Shown here: piece by piece, positions 1-8,018 of the stretch
Layout of the letters: each line of letters opens with the position of its first letter
Position numbering within the stretch: position 1 is the first letter of the stretch
Origin: Candidatus Omnitrophota bacterium
GTDB taxonomy: Bacteria; Omnitrophota; Gorgyraeia; JABMRG01
Length of the DNA: 64,000 bases
Direction of reading: 5' to 3'
Assembly (NCBI GenBank): GCA_030593065.1
Contig: JAUVHV010000004.1
Coordinates: 54,077-118,076, forward strand
The notes under the pieces: model-generated
Databases searched by the model: none
The model's input: only the letters and a program-made list of their open reading frames with translations
What the model was told of the DNA's origin: nothing
Made by a program: the position numbers and the translations under genes

Positions 1-23
1 GAATAAGAAAGGGCTGAAAAGAG

Positions 24-1670
24 ATGAGCATGTTTTGCAGACAGTGTGAACAGACAGGTGGAGGTAAGGCATGCACAGTGGCAGGTGTATGCGGGAAAGA
101 TGAGAATACAGCTATACTGCAGGATGTTATTCTGCATCTGTTAAAAGGCATTGGGGTATATGTTGAGAAAGCAGGGGTATCGGTAGCAGAAAGAGAAGGC
201 CTGGATAGATTTGTTACGGAGGCTTTATTTTCTACAATAACAAATGTAAATTTTGATCCAGCTAAACTTCAGAATATAGTATTCAAGGCTTATGATTTCA
301 AAAAGAGGCTAAAGAAAACAGCGAAGTTTGATGGCAAGCTTCCTGAGATTGTAAATTGGGTGCCCAAAGAAAGTTTGGAGGATTTGATTGAACAGGGTAG
401 GTCAGTAGGCATAATGCAGAACCCCGGCCTTGACGAGGATATACGCAGCCTTAGGGAGATATTATTATACGGATTAAAGGGTATGGCAGCTTATGCTGAT
501 CACGCCTTTATTTTAGGTAAAGAGGACGAAGAAGTAAGCAGCTTTTTCTATAAGGGGTTAGCAGCTATTACTGATGATTCTTTTGGTATAGGCGATTTAT
601 TGAATCTCAATATGGAATTCGGTAAAATAAATCTTAAGTGCCTTAAGCTTCTTGATGGGGCACATACGCAACATTTTGGGAACCCAGTACCTACAAAAGT
701 GTCGCTTACCGTAAAGCAAGGCCCTGCTATTATAGTGTCAGGCCATGACCTGTTGGATTTAGAGCAGCTTCTTAAACAGAGTAAGGGAAAAGGTATCAAC
801 ATATATACCCATGGTGAAATGCTTCCTGCGCATGGTTATCCCAGCCTTAAGAAATATTCGCATCTGATAGGTCATTTCGGGGGAGCGTGGCAGGAGCAGC
901 AAAAGGAGTTTGAGAATATACCAGCTGCAATACTTATGACAACAAACTGCATACAAAAGCCCGGAGACTCATATAAAGATAGGATATTTACAACAGGGCT
1001 TGTGGAATGGCCCGGAATAGAGCACCTTGACAGCAAAAATGGTAATAAGGATTTTGGGAGGGTTATAGATAAAGCGATTGCGCTTAGAGGTTTTACGCAA
1101 GAGAAAGAGAATAAAGATATACTTGTTGGTTTTGGCCATAATGCCATACTCAGCATTGCGGATAAAATAATAGATGCTGTAAAATCAGGAAACATAAAAC
1201 ATTTCTTCCTCATAGGCGGGTGTGATGGCGCAAAGCCAGGCAGGAACTATTATACAGAATTTGCCCGGAAAGTTCCGGAGAATAGTGTTATTCTTACTCT
1301 TGCCTGTGGAAAATTCAGGTTTAATAGGCTTGAATTCGGAGACATAGGGGGTATCCCAAGGCTCTTAGACTGCGGGCAGTGCAATGATGCTTATTCCGCT
1401 ATAAAGATAGCTACCGCTTTAGCAGATGCATTTAATTGCGATGTTAACGAGCTTCCTCTCTCATTCATACTTTCCTGGTACGAGCAGAAAGCAGTATGCA
1501 TATTGCTTACGTTGTTATCTCTGGGCATAAAAAATATAAGATTGGGCCCATCGTTACCGGTATTTATATCACCAAATGTTTTAAATGTTCTGGTAGAGAA
1601 ATTCGGTATAAAACCGATTGGTACACCGGATGATGACTTAGATGCGATATTAAATAGGAAAAAGGCTTGA
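24..1670 (+). CDS. hcp: Hybrid-cluster protein (hydroxylamine reductase / NO reductase)
   Basis: Cytoplasmic iron-sulfur enzyme that reduces hydroxylamine in vitro and is linked to nitric oxide and nitrosative stress defence in vivo. The 548-residue length is the full family length. The N-terminal cysteine cluster is C5-x2-C8-x8-C17-x5-C23, the spacing known from strict anaerobes, not the wider spacing of enterobacterial Hcp. The rest of the protein (GGCDGAKPGRNYY, LACGKFRFN, LDCGQCNDAYSA) matches the hybrid-cluster binding half. No Hcr reductase partner is seen next to it. It precedes rex by 87 bases, so it may be part of the redox-controlled group. The family call is very secure; the physiological substrate is not shown by the sequence. 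Confidence 0.96.
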   Translation: MSMFCRQCEQTGGGKACTVAGVCGKDENTAILQDVILHLLKGIGVYVEKAGVSVAEREGLDRFVTEALFSTITNVNFDPAKLQNIVFKAYDFKKRLKKTAKFDGKLPEIVNWVPKESLEDLIEQGRSVGIMQNPGLDEDIRSLREILLYGLKGMAAYADHAFILGKEDEEVSSFFYKGLAAITDDSFGIGDLLNLNMEFGKINLKCLKLLDGAHTQHFGNPVPTKVSLTVKQGPAIIVSGHDLLDLEQLLKQSKGKGINIYTHGEMLPAHGYPSLKKYSHLIGHFGGAWQEQQKEFENIPAAILMTTNCIQKPGDSYKDRIFTTGLVEWPGIEHLDSKNGNKDFGRVIDKAIALRGFTQEKENKDILVGFGHNAILSIADKIIDAVKSGNIKHFFLIGGCDGAKPGRNYYTEFARKVPENSVILTLACGKFRFNRLEFGDIGGIPRLLDCGQCNDAYSAIKIATALADAFNCDVNELPLSFILSWYEQKAVCILLTLLSLGIKNIRLGPSLPVFISPNVLNVLVEKFGIKPIGTPDDDLDAILNRKKA

Positions 1671-1725
1671 CATATTTATTGGGAAAAGGTATTATAGCAA
1701 CTTATTCGTGAAAGATAGTACAAAC

Positions 1726-1745
1726 TCTGTGAAAATAATTACGAA
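1726..1745. promoter_or_regulatory. Possible Rex operator upstream of rex
   Basis: The rex upstream region carries TGTGAAAATAATTACGAA-like sequence, an imperfect match to the Rex consensus (TTGTGAA-N4-TTCACAA). A second partial half site, TTCGTGAA, lies at 1705-1712. Rex proteins commonly repress their own operon and hydrogenase genes, so the position is sensible, but the match is weak and only suggestive. Confidence 0.3.
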
Positions 1746-1757
1746 TCAGATTAGCAT

Positions 1758-2387
1758 ATGAATAAGAAAAAAGTTCCGCAAGGAACAATATCGCGCCTGT
1801 TTGAATATCTAAGAGAACTTAAGAACCTTTCAATCATTAATATACGTACAGTATCTTCTTCAGAATTAGGCGAGCGGCTCAACTTAAGTGACGCGCAGAT
1901 AAGAAAAGACCTGGGGTATTTTGGCAGCTTTGGAACAAGCGGCGCTGGATACAATATAGAAGAGCTGAAAAAGGCTCTTGAGAAGATTCTCGGTAAAGAC
2001 AAGGCCTGGAATATCTGTATTGTAGGTATTGGGCATTTAGGTTCAGCTCTTTTAGGATACCCGGGTTTTAAAGATCACAATCTGTATGTTGCGGCAGCCT
2101 TTGATTCCGATCTTAAAAAGGTAGGCCGGACTGTAGGCAATATTATTATAGAGCCGATAGAGAAAATAAAATCGATTGTCTCGAGTAAGCGTATATCAAT
2201 TGCTATAATAGCAACACCTGCTAATACAGCGCAAAAAGTCGCGAATGATCTTATAACCTCAGGTATTGAGTGTATTATGAACTTCGCGCCGATAAAACTG
2301 GATGTTCCTGAAAATGTCAAGGTTGAGGATGTGGATCTTTCTCATGCCTTAGAAAATCTGACATATTTTGCAAATAATGAAAAATAG
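1758..2387 (+). CDS. rex: Redox-sensing transcriptional repressor Rex
   Basis: Dimeric repressor that reads the NADH/NAD+ ratio. Residues 1-80 form the winged-helix DNA-binding domain (RLFEYLRELK, SSSELGERLNLSDAQIRKDL). From about residue 85 a Rossmann fold begins, with the nucleotide-binding motif VGIGHLGSALL. At 209 residues it is the usual family length. It sits directly upstream of the hydrogenase subunit genes. In fermentative anaerobes Rex typically derepresses NADH-consuming pathways, including hydrogenases, when NADH rises, so this operon is its likely target. That regulatory link is inferred from context. Confidence 0.96.
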   Translation: MNKKKVPQGTISRLFEYLRELKNLSIINIRTVSSSELGERLNLSDAQIRKDLGYFGSFGTSGAGYNIEELKKALEKILGKDKAWNICIVGIGHLGSALLGYPGFKDHNLYVAAAFDSDLKKVGRTVGNIIIEPIEKIKSIVSSKRISIAIIATPANTAQKVANDLITSGIECIMNFAPIKLDVPENVKVEDVDLSHALENLTYFANNEK

Positions 2388-2412
2388 CTTTTAATATAAG
2401 GAGTGATTGAAT

Positions 2413-2892
2413 ATGGTAAAACAATGTGCTGTTAATAAAAAAATAACAAAGCAAGGCAAGGAGGTATTTGTATGCGATACTACCCGCTCAAAACTCCTAC
2501 CTGTTTTACAAAGCATACAGGATAAGAAAGGTTATATATCAGATAAGGATATGCAGGTTACAGCAGATCGGTTTGGGATACATCCTGTAGAAGTATATTC
2601 TGTAATTACGTTTTATTCTTTTCTGACAACAAAGAAGAAGGGCAAGCATATTATACGTATAAGTAATTGCATGCCGAATATAATGGCTGGCAGCAAAAGA
2701 ATAGAGAGAGAGTTTGAGAGGTCCTTACGCATAAACATAGGAGAGACTACAAAGGATAATAAGATTACACTTGAAGAGACTGGTTGTGTAGGCCTGTGCG
2801 ATGAGGCTCCCAGCGCTTTAATTGATGATGAATTGGTAGGAAATCTAACACCAAAGAAGGTTAAAGAGATAATCCGCAACCTTAAAAAATAG
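2413..2892 (+). CDS. hydC: NuoE-like [2Fe-2S] subunit of the NAD-linked [FeFe] hydrogenase (HydC/HndA type)
   Basis: Thioredoxin-like [2Fe-2S] subunit expected to pass electrons between the flavin subunit and the hydrogenase. I start it at the ATG at 2413, because AGGAG at 2399-2403 gives a 9-base spacing there and only 3 bases to the in-frame TTG at 2407. The N-terminal helical part and the thioredoxin-like fold (VYSVITFYSFLTTKKKGKH) are typical of NuoE. The usual ligand set is C-x4-C and C-x3-C. Here C86, C125 and C129 are present, but position 91, where the second cysteine is expected, is methionine (NCMPNIMAGS). The next gene, encoding the NuoF-like partner, begins 17 bases downstream, which supports an operon role despite the lost ligand. 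Confidence 0.9.
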   Translation: MVKQCAVNKKITKQGKEVFVCDTTRSKLLPVLQSIQDKKGYISDKDMQVTADRFGIHPVEVYSVITFYSFLTTKKKGKHIIRISNCMPNIMAGSKRIEREFERSLRINIGETTKDNKITLEETGCVGLCDEAPSALIDDELVGNLTPKKVKEIIRNLKK

Positions 2893-2909
2893 TTTAACAG
2901 GAGAAGGAT

Positions 2910-4115
2910 ATGCAGACAAAGAGAGAAGGCCTGGTTATATTCAGTGATATTGGAAATTGCGCGGGTTTAAAAAAGGCCGCCAATTTAAGCAGTAGTGATA
3001 TTTTAAACGAAATCAGAAGCTCTAATTTAAAAGGCAGAGGCGGCGCGGGTTTCCCAACAGGGTTAAAATGGAATTTTGTTGTGGAAGACCGGTCAGATAT
3101 AAAGTATGTTGTCTGTAATGCTGATGAAGGTGAACCCGGTACATTCAAGGATAAGGTCCTTTTGATGGAATACCCGCAGCTTGTATTTGAGGGTATGATT
3201 ATAGCCGCGTTTACAAGCGGCGCAAAAGAAGGTTTCCTTTATTTGAGGGGAGAGTATAAATCTTTCGTGCCATCATTAGAGAAGATACTAAAAGAGATGA
3301 GAAAAAAGAGATTTCTTGGAAAAGACATTTTAGGTAAAGAAGGTTTCCATTTTGATATAGAGATAAAGCTTGGTTCAGGAGCATATGTTTGTGGCGAAGA
3401 GACAGGCCTTATAGAATCTTTAGAAGGAAATCGTGGTGAACCAAGAAACAAACCGCCATTTCCGGTCAATACAGGATATAATGGCTGCCCCACAGTTCTT
3501 AATAATGTAGAGACATTCGCGATTATACCCCACATTATTGCAAAGGGTGCTGACTGGTTTAAGGGTATCGGAACTGAGAAATCCGCGGGTACAAAGCTTA
3601 TAAGCATATCAGGCGATTGCAAACGTCCCGGTGTATATGAAGTTGAATTTGGCACTAAGATAAAAGATATATTAAAGATAGCAAAGGCCCAGGATGTTAA
3701 AGCAGTATCTGCCGGCGCTTCCGGTGAGTGCGTACCAAAGGCACAATTTAGCAGAAGGCTGGGATTTGAGGATTTTTCAACGGGGGGTTCGATAATTGTA
3801 TTTGGGAAGAAGAGAGATATGTTTGAAGTCACAGAGAATGCTTTAAGGTTTTTCGAGGATGAGAGCTGCGGGCAATGTACACCTTGTAGAGAAGGGATAC
3901 CGGTGCTTTTAGAGGGCATAGAACTTATAAAGAAGGGAGAATGCCCAAAGGATTATCTTAAAGACCTGTTATCTCTCTCAGAGACTATGCAGCTTACTTC
4001 AAAGTGCGGGCTTGGACAATCAAGCCCAAATCTATTTGTCTCGGTAATTAATAATTTTAAAAAAGAATATACTTTATCAAAGATACCTAAAGAGGAGAAA
4101 GCATTCAATGGATAA
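2910..4115 (+). CDS. hydB: NuoF-like NADH/FMN flavoprotein subunit of the [FeFe] hydrogenase (HydB/HndC type)
   Basis: Flavin subunit that exchanges electrons with NAD(H). Visible parts are the FMN/NADH-binding region GRGGAGFPTGLKW (about residues 43-55) with NADEGEPGTFKD, GAYVCGEETGLIES and RGEPRNKPPFP, then an SLBB segment, and a C-terminal [4Fe-4S] site (SCGQCTPCREG and the later SKCGLG). At 401 residues it is the compact NuoF core. Many trimeric-hydrogenase HydB proteins are longer, with an extra N-terminal [2Fe-2S] and a C-terminal ferredoxin domain; both are absent here. The GAGAAGG ribosome binding site precedes the ATG, and the gene overlaps hydA by 8 bases, suggesting coupled translation. 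Confidence 0.95.
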   Translation: MQTKREGLVIFSDIGNCAGLKKAANLSSSDILNEIRSSNLKGRGGAGFPTGLKWNFVVEDRSDIKYVVCNADEGEPGTFKDKVLLMEYPQLVFEGMIIAAFTSGAKEGFLYLRGEYKSFVPSLEKILKEMRKKRFLGKDILGKEGFHFDIEIKLGSGAYVCGEETGLIESLEGNRGEPRNKPPFPVNTGYNGCPTVLNNVETFAIIPHIIAKGADWFKGIGTEKSAGTKLISISGDCKRPGVYEVEFGTKIKDILKIAKAQDVKAVSAGASGECVPKAQFSRRLGFEDFSTGGSIIVFGKKRDMFEVTENALRFFEDESCGQCTPCREGIPVLLEGIELIKKGECPKDYLKDLLSLSETMQLTSKCGLGQSSPNLFVSVINNFKKEYTLSKIPKEEKAFNG

Positions 4116-6000
4116 TAAAAAACCTTTTGCATATGATACGTCGAGAGCGCCAATCAGTCAGAGAAAACAAGAGGTTGATCAGGCAGAAAAAGGCTCTATA
4201 GGTATAACAGTAACAATAGATGATATAGAGATAAAAGTTCCCAAGGGGACAACTATTTTAGAAGCTGCTAAGAGAGTTAATATAAAGATACCTACGCTTT
4301 GCCAGCATGAAGATCTTTGCCTTGCGGGTGTCTGCAGGGTGTGTATAGTCGAGGTGGATAAGGAGCGTACGCTTCAGGCTTCATGCTCATACCCTATCTC
4401 CAGCCCAATAAGCGTAAGGACATATTCCTCACGCGTAAGGCGCGCAAGGCGTAATATAATACAGCTTTTATTAAAGAACCATTACGGAGAATGTTATTCA
4501 TGCGCGAGAAATAATAATTGTGAACTACAGACCCTTGCAAAAGAGTATGGCGTTACATCCTATACATTTGGGCATATAGACAAGCCGAGATATGAGAAGG
4601 ATGAATCAAGCTATTCCGTTATTCGGGATATGGATAAGTGTGTATTGTGCCGTCGTTGCGTAAGAACATGTATAGACCTTCAGGAGGTAGGGGTTCTTGA
4701 AGCCGCGCATAGAGGGGCAAAGACAAAGATCGAGACATATCTTGATAAACCTTTAATTGATGTTATATGTATAAATTGTGGGCAGTGCATAAATCGTTGT
4801 CCGACAGGGGCGTTAAAAGCAAAAGATCCCGCGGAGGAAGTATGGAGGGCTATAGAAGATCCTGATAAACATGTTATTATCCAGACTGCTCCAAGCCCGC
4901 GCGCCGCGATAGGAGAGGAGTTTGGACTTCCCGCCGGGACAAGCGTAACAAAGAAGCTTAATACTGCTATAAAAAGGGTAGGTTTTGATAAAGTATTTGA
5001 TACTAATTTTACCGCGGATCTTACAATTATGGAAGAAGGTACTGAACTGCTTTTAAGGCTTAAAGCTGCTCTTGTGGATAAGGATAAATCTGTTAAGCTT
5101 CCTCAGATTACATCCTGTTCACCAGGCTGGGTCAAATTTATAGAGCATTTCTATCCTGACAAACTTGCCCATCTTTCATCAGCAAAGAGCCCGCAGCAGA
5201 TGTTTGGTGCTGTTGTAAAGACATGGTACGCGAAGAGAAGCAACATGGATCCCAAAAGAATAGTCTCAGTGTCGCTTATGCCTTGTTCCGCGAAGAAGTT
5301 TGAATGTGAACGGCCGGAGATGGATGACTCTGGATTTAAAGATGTAGATTACGCGCTTACTACAAGAGAGCTCGCGGGTATGATAAAGGAGTGCGGCATA
5401 GATCTTCCCAATCTTCCTGATTCTGATTTTGATAATCCCCTTGGGATAGGTACTGGAGCAGGCCTTGTATTTGGGACAACAGGCGGTGTTATGGAGGCAG
5501 CTATAAGGACAGCTTATGAGTTGGTTACAGGAAAAGAAGTACCTTTTGATAAACTGCGAATAGTGCCGGTAAGAGGGACGGAAGGTATAAGAAAGGCGGA
5601 GATTCCTATAAAAGAGGCTCTTACACAGTGGAAATTCTTAGAAGGCGCGACATTAAAAGTTATGATAGGCCATGGAACCGCGAATGCCAAAAAGATTATG
5701 GATATGCTTTGCGCGGGCCAACTTGATGATTATCACTTTATAGAGATAATGGCATGCCCGGGTGGTTGTTTAGGCGGCGGAGGACAGCCTATTCCCACAA
5801 GCCCTGAGATAAGAGAGGCGCGCGCAAGGGCTATATACGCGGAAGATGAAGGCCTTGCTATACGTAAGTCACATGAGAACCCAATAGTTAAGCAGATCTA
5901 TAAAGAGTTTCTTACAGATGGGCCATGCGGCCATTTGAGTCACAAACTTTTACATACAAGTTATGTAAAACGCGGGAAATGGATAGGTAAAAAAGGCTAA
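4108..6000 (+). CDS. hydA: Catalytic subunit of NAD-linked, probably electron-bifurcating [FeFe] hydrogenase
   Basis: Makes or oxidises H2 at an H-cluster. In order the protein shows an N-terminal plant-type [2Fe-2S] domain (cysteines in LCQHEDLCLAGVCRVC plus ASC), a His-Cys3 [4Fe-4S] site (HYGECYSCARNNNC), two [4Fe-4S] motifs (CVLCRRCVRTC, CINCGQCINRCPTG), and then the H-cluster domain. The three H-cluster signatures are TSCSPGW (C337), MPCSAKKFE (C393) and ACPGGCLGGGGQP (C550, C554). At 630 residues it matches HndD/HydA subunits of multimeric enzymes. With the NuoE- and NuoF-like neighbours it forms a three-subunit soluble complex. Bifurcation with ferredoxin is typical of such complexes but cannot be proven from sequence. 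Confidence 0.97.
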   Translation: MDNKKPFAYDTSRAPISQRKQEVDQAEKGSIGITVTIDDIEIKVPKGTTILEAAKRVNIKIPTLCQHEDLCLAGVCRVCIVEVDKERTLQASCSYPISSPISVRTYSSRVRRARRNIIQLLLKNHYGECYSCARNNNCELQTLAKEYGVTSYTFGHIDKPRYEKDESSYSVIRDMDKCVLCRRCVRTCIDLQEVGVLEAAHRGAKTKIETYLDKPLIDVICINCGQCINRCPTGALKAKDPAEEVWRAIEDPDKHVIIQTAPSPRAAIGEEFGLPAGTSVTKKLNTAIKRVGFDKVFDTNFTADLTIMEEGTELLLRLKAALVDKDKSVKLPQITSCSPGWVKFIEHFYPDKLAHLSSAKSPQQMFGAVVKTWYAKRSNMDPKRIVSVSLMPCSAKKFECERPEMDDSGFKDVDYALTTRELAGMIKECGIDLPNLPDSDFDNPLGIGTGAGLVFGTTGGVMEAAIRTAYELVTGKEVPFDKLRIVPVRGTEGIRKAEIPIKEALTQWKFLEGATLKVMIGHGTANAKKIMDMLCAGQLDDYHFIEIMACPGGCLGGGGQPIPTSPEIREARARAIYAEDEGLAIRKSHENPIVKQIYKEFLTDGPCGHLSHKLLHTSYVKRGKWIGKKG

Positions 6001-6019
6001 TTATACAAGGAGGTGCATG

Positions 6020-6358
6020 ATGCAGTATGATCCAAAAAAGACCATGGATGAGTTTGATAGCCTGATGCAGGATATCGCAAAGACTATCCCGGAGCAGTAC
6101 AAGGCATTTATAGGCGAGAAACAGATTATTACAAAATCCGGTAAAGTTGACGAGAAGACAAAATGGCTGCTTCTTTTGATTTCAAGTGTTACGCAAAAAT
6201 GCCCTGTATGTATACCGCGCGCGGTAAAACATTGCTTAGAGTCCGGCTGGAGTAAAGAGGAGATGCTCGAGGCATGTATGATAGCAGTTCTTGTTGGTGG
6301 TTCAAGTGTTATGACATACGTAACATTAGTAAATAAAACTATAAGCGATCTAAGCTAA
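6020..6358 (+). CDS. Carboxymuconolactone decarboxylase/AhpD-like family protein
   Basis: Small all-helical AhpD-fold protein with the family motif KCPVCI followed by AVKHCLESGWSKEEMLEA and a C-terminal GGSSVMTYV. Family members often use the CxxC pair as a thiol redox site, so a thiol peroxidase or disulfide role is possible; the substrate is unknown. AAGGAGG at 6007-6013 precedes two adjacent ATG codons at 6017 and 6020, and I prefer the second for spacing. It follows hydA by about 20 bases and is the last gene before the terminator-like hairpin, so it is probably transcribed with the hydrogenase. A protective role near the oxygen-sensitive enzyme is conjecture. Confidence 0.85.
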   Translation: MQYDPKKTMDEFDSLMQDIAKTIPEQYKAFIGEKQIITKSGKVDEKTKWLLLLISSVTQKCPVCIPRAVKHCLESGWSKEEMLEACMIAVLVGGSSVMTYVTLVNKTISDLS

Positions 6359-6370
6359 TAACATATTATA

Positions 6371-6472
6371 TATCCTGAGAAGAGGATACATGTATCTGAG
6401 CTCAAGGGATAGGGATAAAAAAGATAAGAGAACCCTACCCTTTTTAATAAAATGAAGGTAGGGATTTTTTTT
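6371..6472 (+). promoter_or_regulatory. Attenuator-like leader (antiterminator/terminator) before the maturation genes
   Basis: This stretch can form a hairpin TATCCT/AGGATA at 6371-6388 and an intrinsic terminator, CCCTACC (6433-6439) with GGTAGGG (6457-6463) followed by eight T (6465-6472). An upstream segment AGGGATAGGG (6405-6414) can pair with CCCTACCCT (6433-6441) with a single bulge, which would prevent the terminator stem. The T tract ends only 18 bases before the next start codon, leaving no room for a promoter between them. Transcription of the downstream genes must therefore pass this site. No known riboswitch class was recognised. Confidence 0.55.
6433..6472 (+). terminator. Rho-independent terminator between the hydrogenase and maturase genes
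   Basis: A 7-bp GC-containing stem (6433-6439 with 6457-6463) around a 17-base A/T-rich loop is followed by TTTTTTTT. An in-frame ATG at 6452 lies inside the hairpin, which argues against using it as the start of the next gene. Confidence 0.75.
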
Positions 6473-6490
6473 AAGAAAAGAGATAAGGAT

Positions 6491-6769
6491 ATGAAAAAAC
6501 GTTTAGGTTTTGTGGGTATTATTATAGAAAACAGGAAAGAGAACGCGCCTAAGGTAAATGAGATACTCTCGAGCTATAGTGAACTTATCTCCGCGCGGAT
6601 GGGCCTCCCTTACAGGGAGAAGAACTACAGTGTAATAACATTGATAGTAAATACAACAACAGATGAAATGGGATCATTAACCGGCAGGCTCGGCGCGCTT
6701 AAAGGGGTCTCTGTTAAATCCGCGTTAAGTAAGATAGAACAGGAGCATATAGATGCAAAAGATACCTAA
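6491..6769 (+). CDS. TM1266-type putative iron-only hydrogenase system regulator
   Basis: Small ACT-like (ferredoxin-fold) protein of the family found beside [FeFe]-hydrogenase maturation genes; its ligand and mechanism are not established. The sequence RLGFVGIIIENRKE, the ARMGLPY segment and NTTTDEMGSLTGRLG are family features. I start it at ATG 6491 and not at the in-frame ATG at 6452, because the latter lies in the terminator hairpin and would add residues that do not match the family. It overlaps hydF by 17 bases, so the two are probably translated together. Its position immediately after the leader suggests it takes part in controlling the maturation genes, but this is inference. Confidence 0.88.
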   Translation: MKKRLGFVGIIIENRKENAPKVNEILSSYSELISARMGLPYREKNYSVITLIVNTTTDEMGSLTGRLGALKGVSVKSALSKIEQEHIDAKDT

Positions 6770-8018
6770 ATCACTTCGTCTGCAGATAGGCCTGTTTGGA
6801 AGAACCAATGTCGGAAAATCGGCCTTTCTAAACTATATCACAAATCAGGATGTATCCATAACTTCTCCTGTGCCGGGAACAACTACTGATGTGGTTGAAA
6901 AGGCTATGGAATTACTCCCGATAGGGCCCGTGCTTTTTCTGGATACAGCTGGCGTTGATGACAGGTCAGAACTCTCTAATTTAAGGCTTGCAAAGACAAA
7001 AGATATATTTGAACGCTCAGATATATTTGTCCTGATTACTGAATCGGGTATATGGAATGAATATGAAGAACAGATTATTAAAGAGGCTAACATCCATAAT
7101 GCGCCTCTTCTGGTTGTGGTAAATAAGATTGACATAAAAAGGCCTGATAAAAATTTTATAGAGAGGATAAAAAAATATACAGATCGTATTATGGTACTAT
7201 CAAGCACTGATATAAAAAGTCAGGATAGAACTATACACGAATTCAAGAAAAATCTCATAGAGATCGTGCCTTCTGATTTTCTGGATCCACCTTCAATTAT
7301 CGGTGATCTTATGTCCACAAACGGTGTTGCGGTATTGATAGTGCCTATAGATCTTGAAGCGCCAAAGGGGAGAATTATACTGCCTCAAGTACAGACAATA
7401 AGGGATACGCTTAATCATAGCCAGATGAGCCTTGTTGTTAAGGAGAGCCAGTATCTTGAAGCTCTTAAAAAATTAAAAGACAACCCTGATATTGTTGTAT
7501 GTGACTCTCAGGTAGTCGATAAGATGGTAGCTCAGACACCAGGGACGATAAAATGCACTACATTCTCCATACTCTTTGCCAGAATAAAAGGCAATCTATC
7601 GGACGCTGTCCGGGCTTTAACTGTTATTGATAAACTAAGGTCAGGGGATAAGGTGCTTATTGCTGAGAGTTGCAGCCATCACCCAATAGAAGATGATATA
7701 GGAAGAGTCAAGATACCAAAATGGCTTAAAGGATATACGGGGAAAGAGATTATTTTCGATTCTTGCGCAGGCAGAGATTTCCCTAAAGACTTAAGTTATT
7801 ACAAGCTTATAATCCAGTGCGGAGGCTGCATGATCACAAGGCGTGAGATGCTGGCGAGGATAGAGAGAGCAAAGACGCAGGGTGTTGCCATGACAAACTA
7901 TGGTGTCTGTATCTCATTTTTGCAAGGTATGCTGGGACGCGTTCTTTCACCGTTTCCGGATGTTATGAATACGATTAGTGAAGAACTGATTAAAAATGAG
8001 GATAGGATATGCCGATAA
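6753..8018 (+). CDS. hydF: [FeFe] hydrogenase maturation GTPase HydF
   Basis: Scaffold protein on which the 2Fe subcluster is assembled or carried before delivery to HydA. The N-terminal GTPase domain has the P-loop GRTNVGKS, the switch segment PGTTTD, DTAG and the NKID base-recognition motif. A dimerisation domain follows. The C-terminal cluster domain shows C307-x-H309 (ESCSHHP) and C356-x2-C359 (CGGCM), the set of ligands expected for HydF. At 421 residues it is a normal length. It overlaps hydG by 10 bases within a hydF-hydG-hydE run. Confidence 0.96.
   Translation: MQKIPKSLRLQIGLFGRTNVGKSAFLNYITNQDVSITSPVPGTTTDVVEKAMELLPIGPVLFLDTAGVDDRSELSNLRLAKTKDIFERSDIFVLITESGIWNEYEEQIIKEANIHNAPLLVVVNKIDIKRPDKNFIERIKKYTDRIMVLSSTDIKSQDRTIHEFKKNLIEIVPSDFLDPPSIIGDLMSTNGVAVLIVPIDLEAPKGRIILPQVQTIRDTLNHSQMSLVVKESQYLEALKKLKDNPDIVVCDSQVVDKMVAQTPGTIKCTTFSILFARIKGNLSDAVRALTVIDKLRSGDKVLIAESCSHHPIEDDIGRVKIPKWLKGYTGKEIIFDSCAGRDFPKDLSYYKLIIQCGGCMITRREMLARIERAKTQGVAMTNYGVCISFLQGMLGRVLSPFPDVMNTISEELIKNEDRICR

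Noticed and set aside
3239..3919. 226-codon open frame opposite the nuoF-like gene
   Set aside because: It is the antisense shadow of a well-supported gene; its translation is Ser/Pro/Phe-rich with no recognisable motif.
5110..5130. TSCSPGW in HydA in place of the TSCCPGW of monomeric hydrogenases
   Set aside because: As I recall, Ser at this place is common among NAD(P)-linked multisubunit [FeFe] hydrogenases, so I do not treat it as a defect.
6452..6490. Longer start for the TM1266-like gene
   Set aside because: The ATG at 6452 lies in the terminator hairpin and the added residues do not fit the family.
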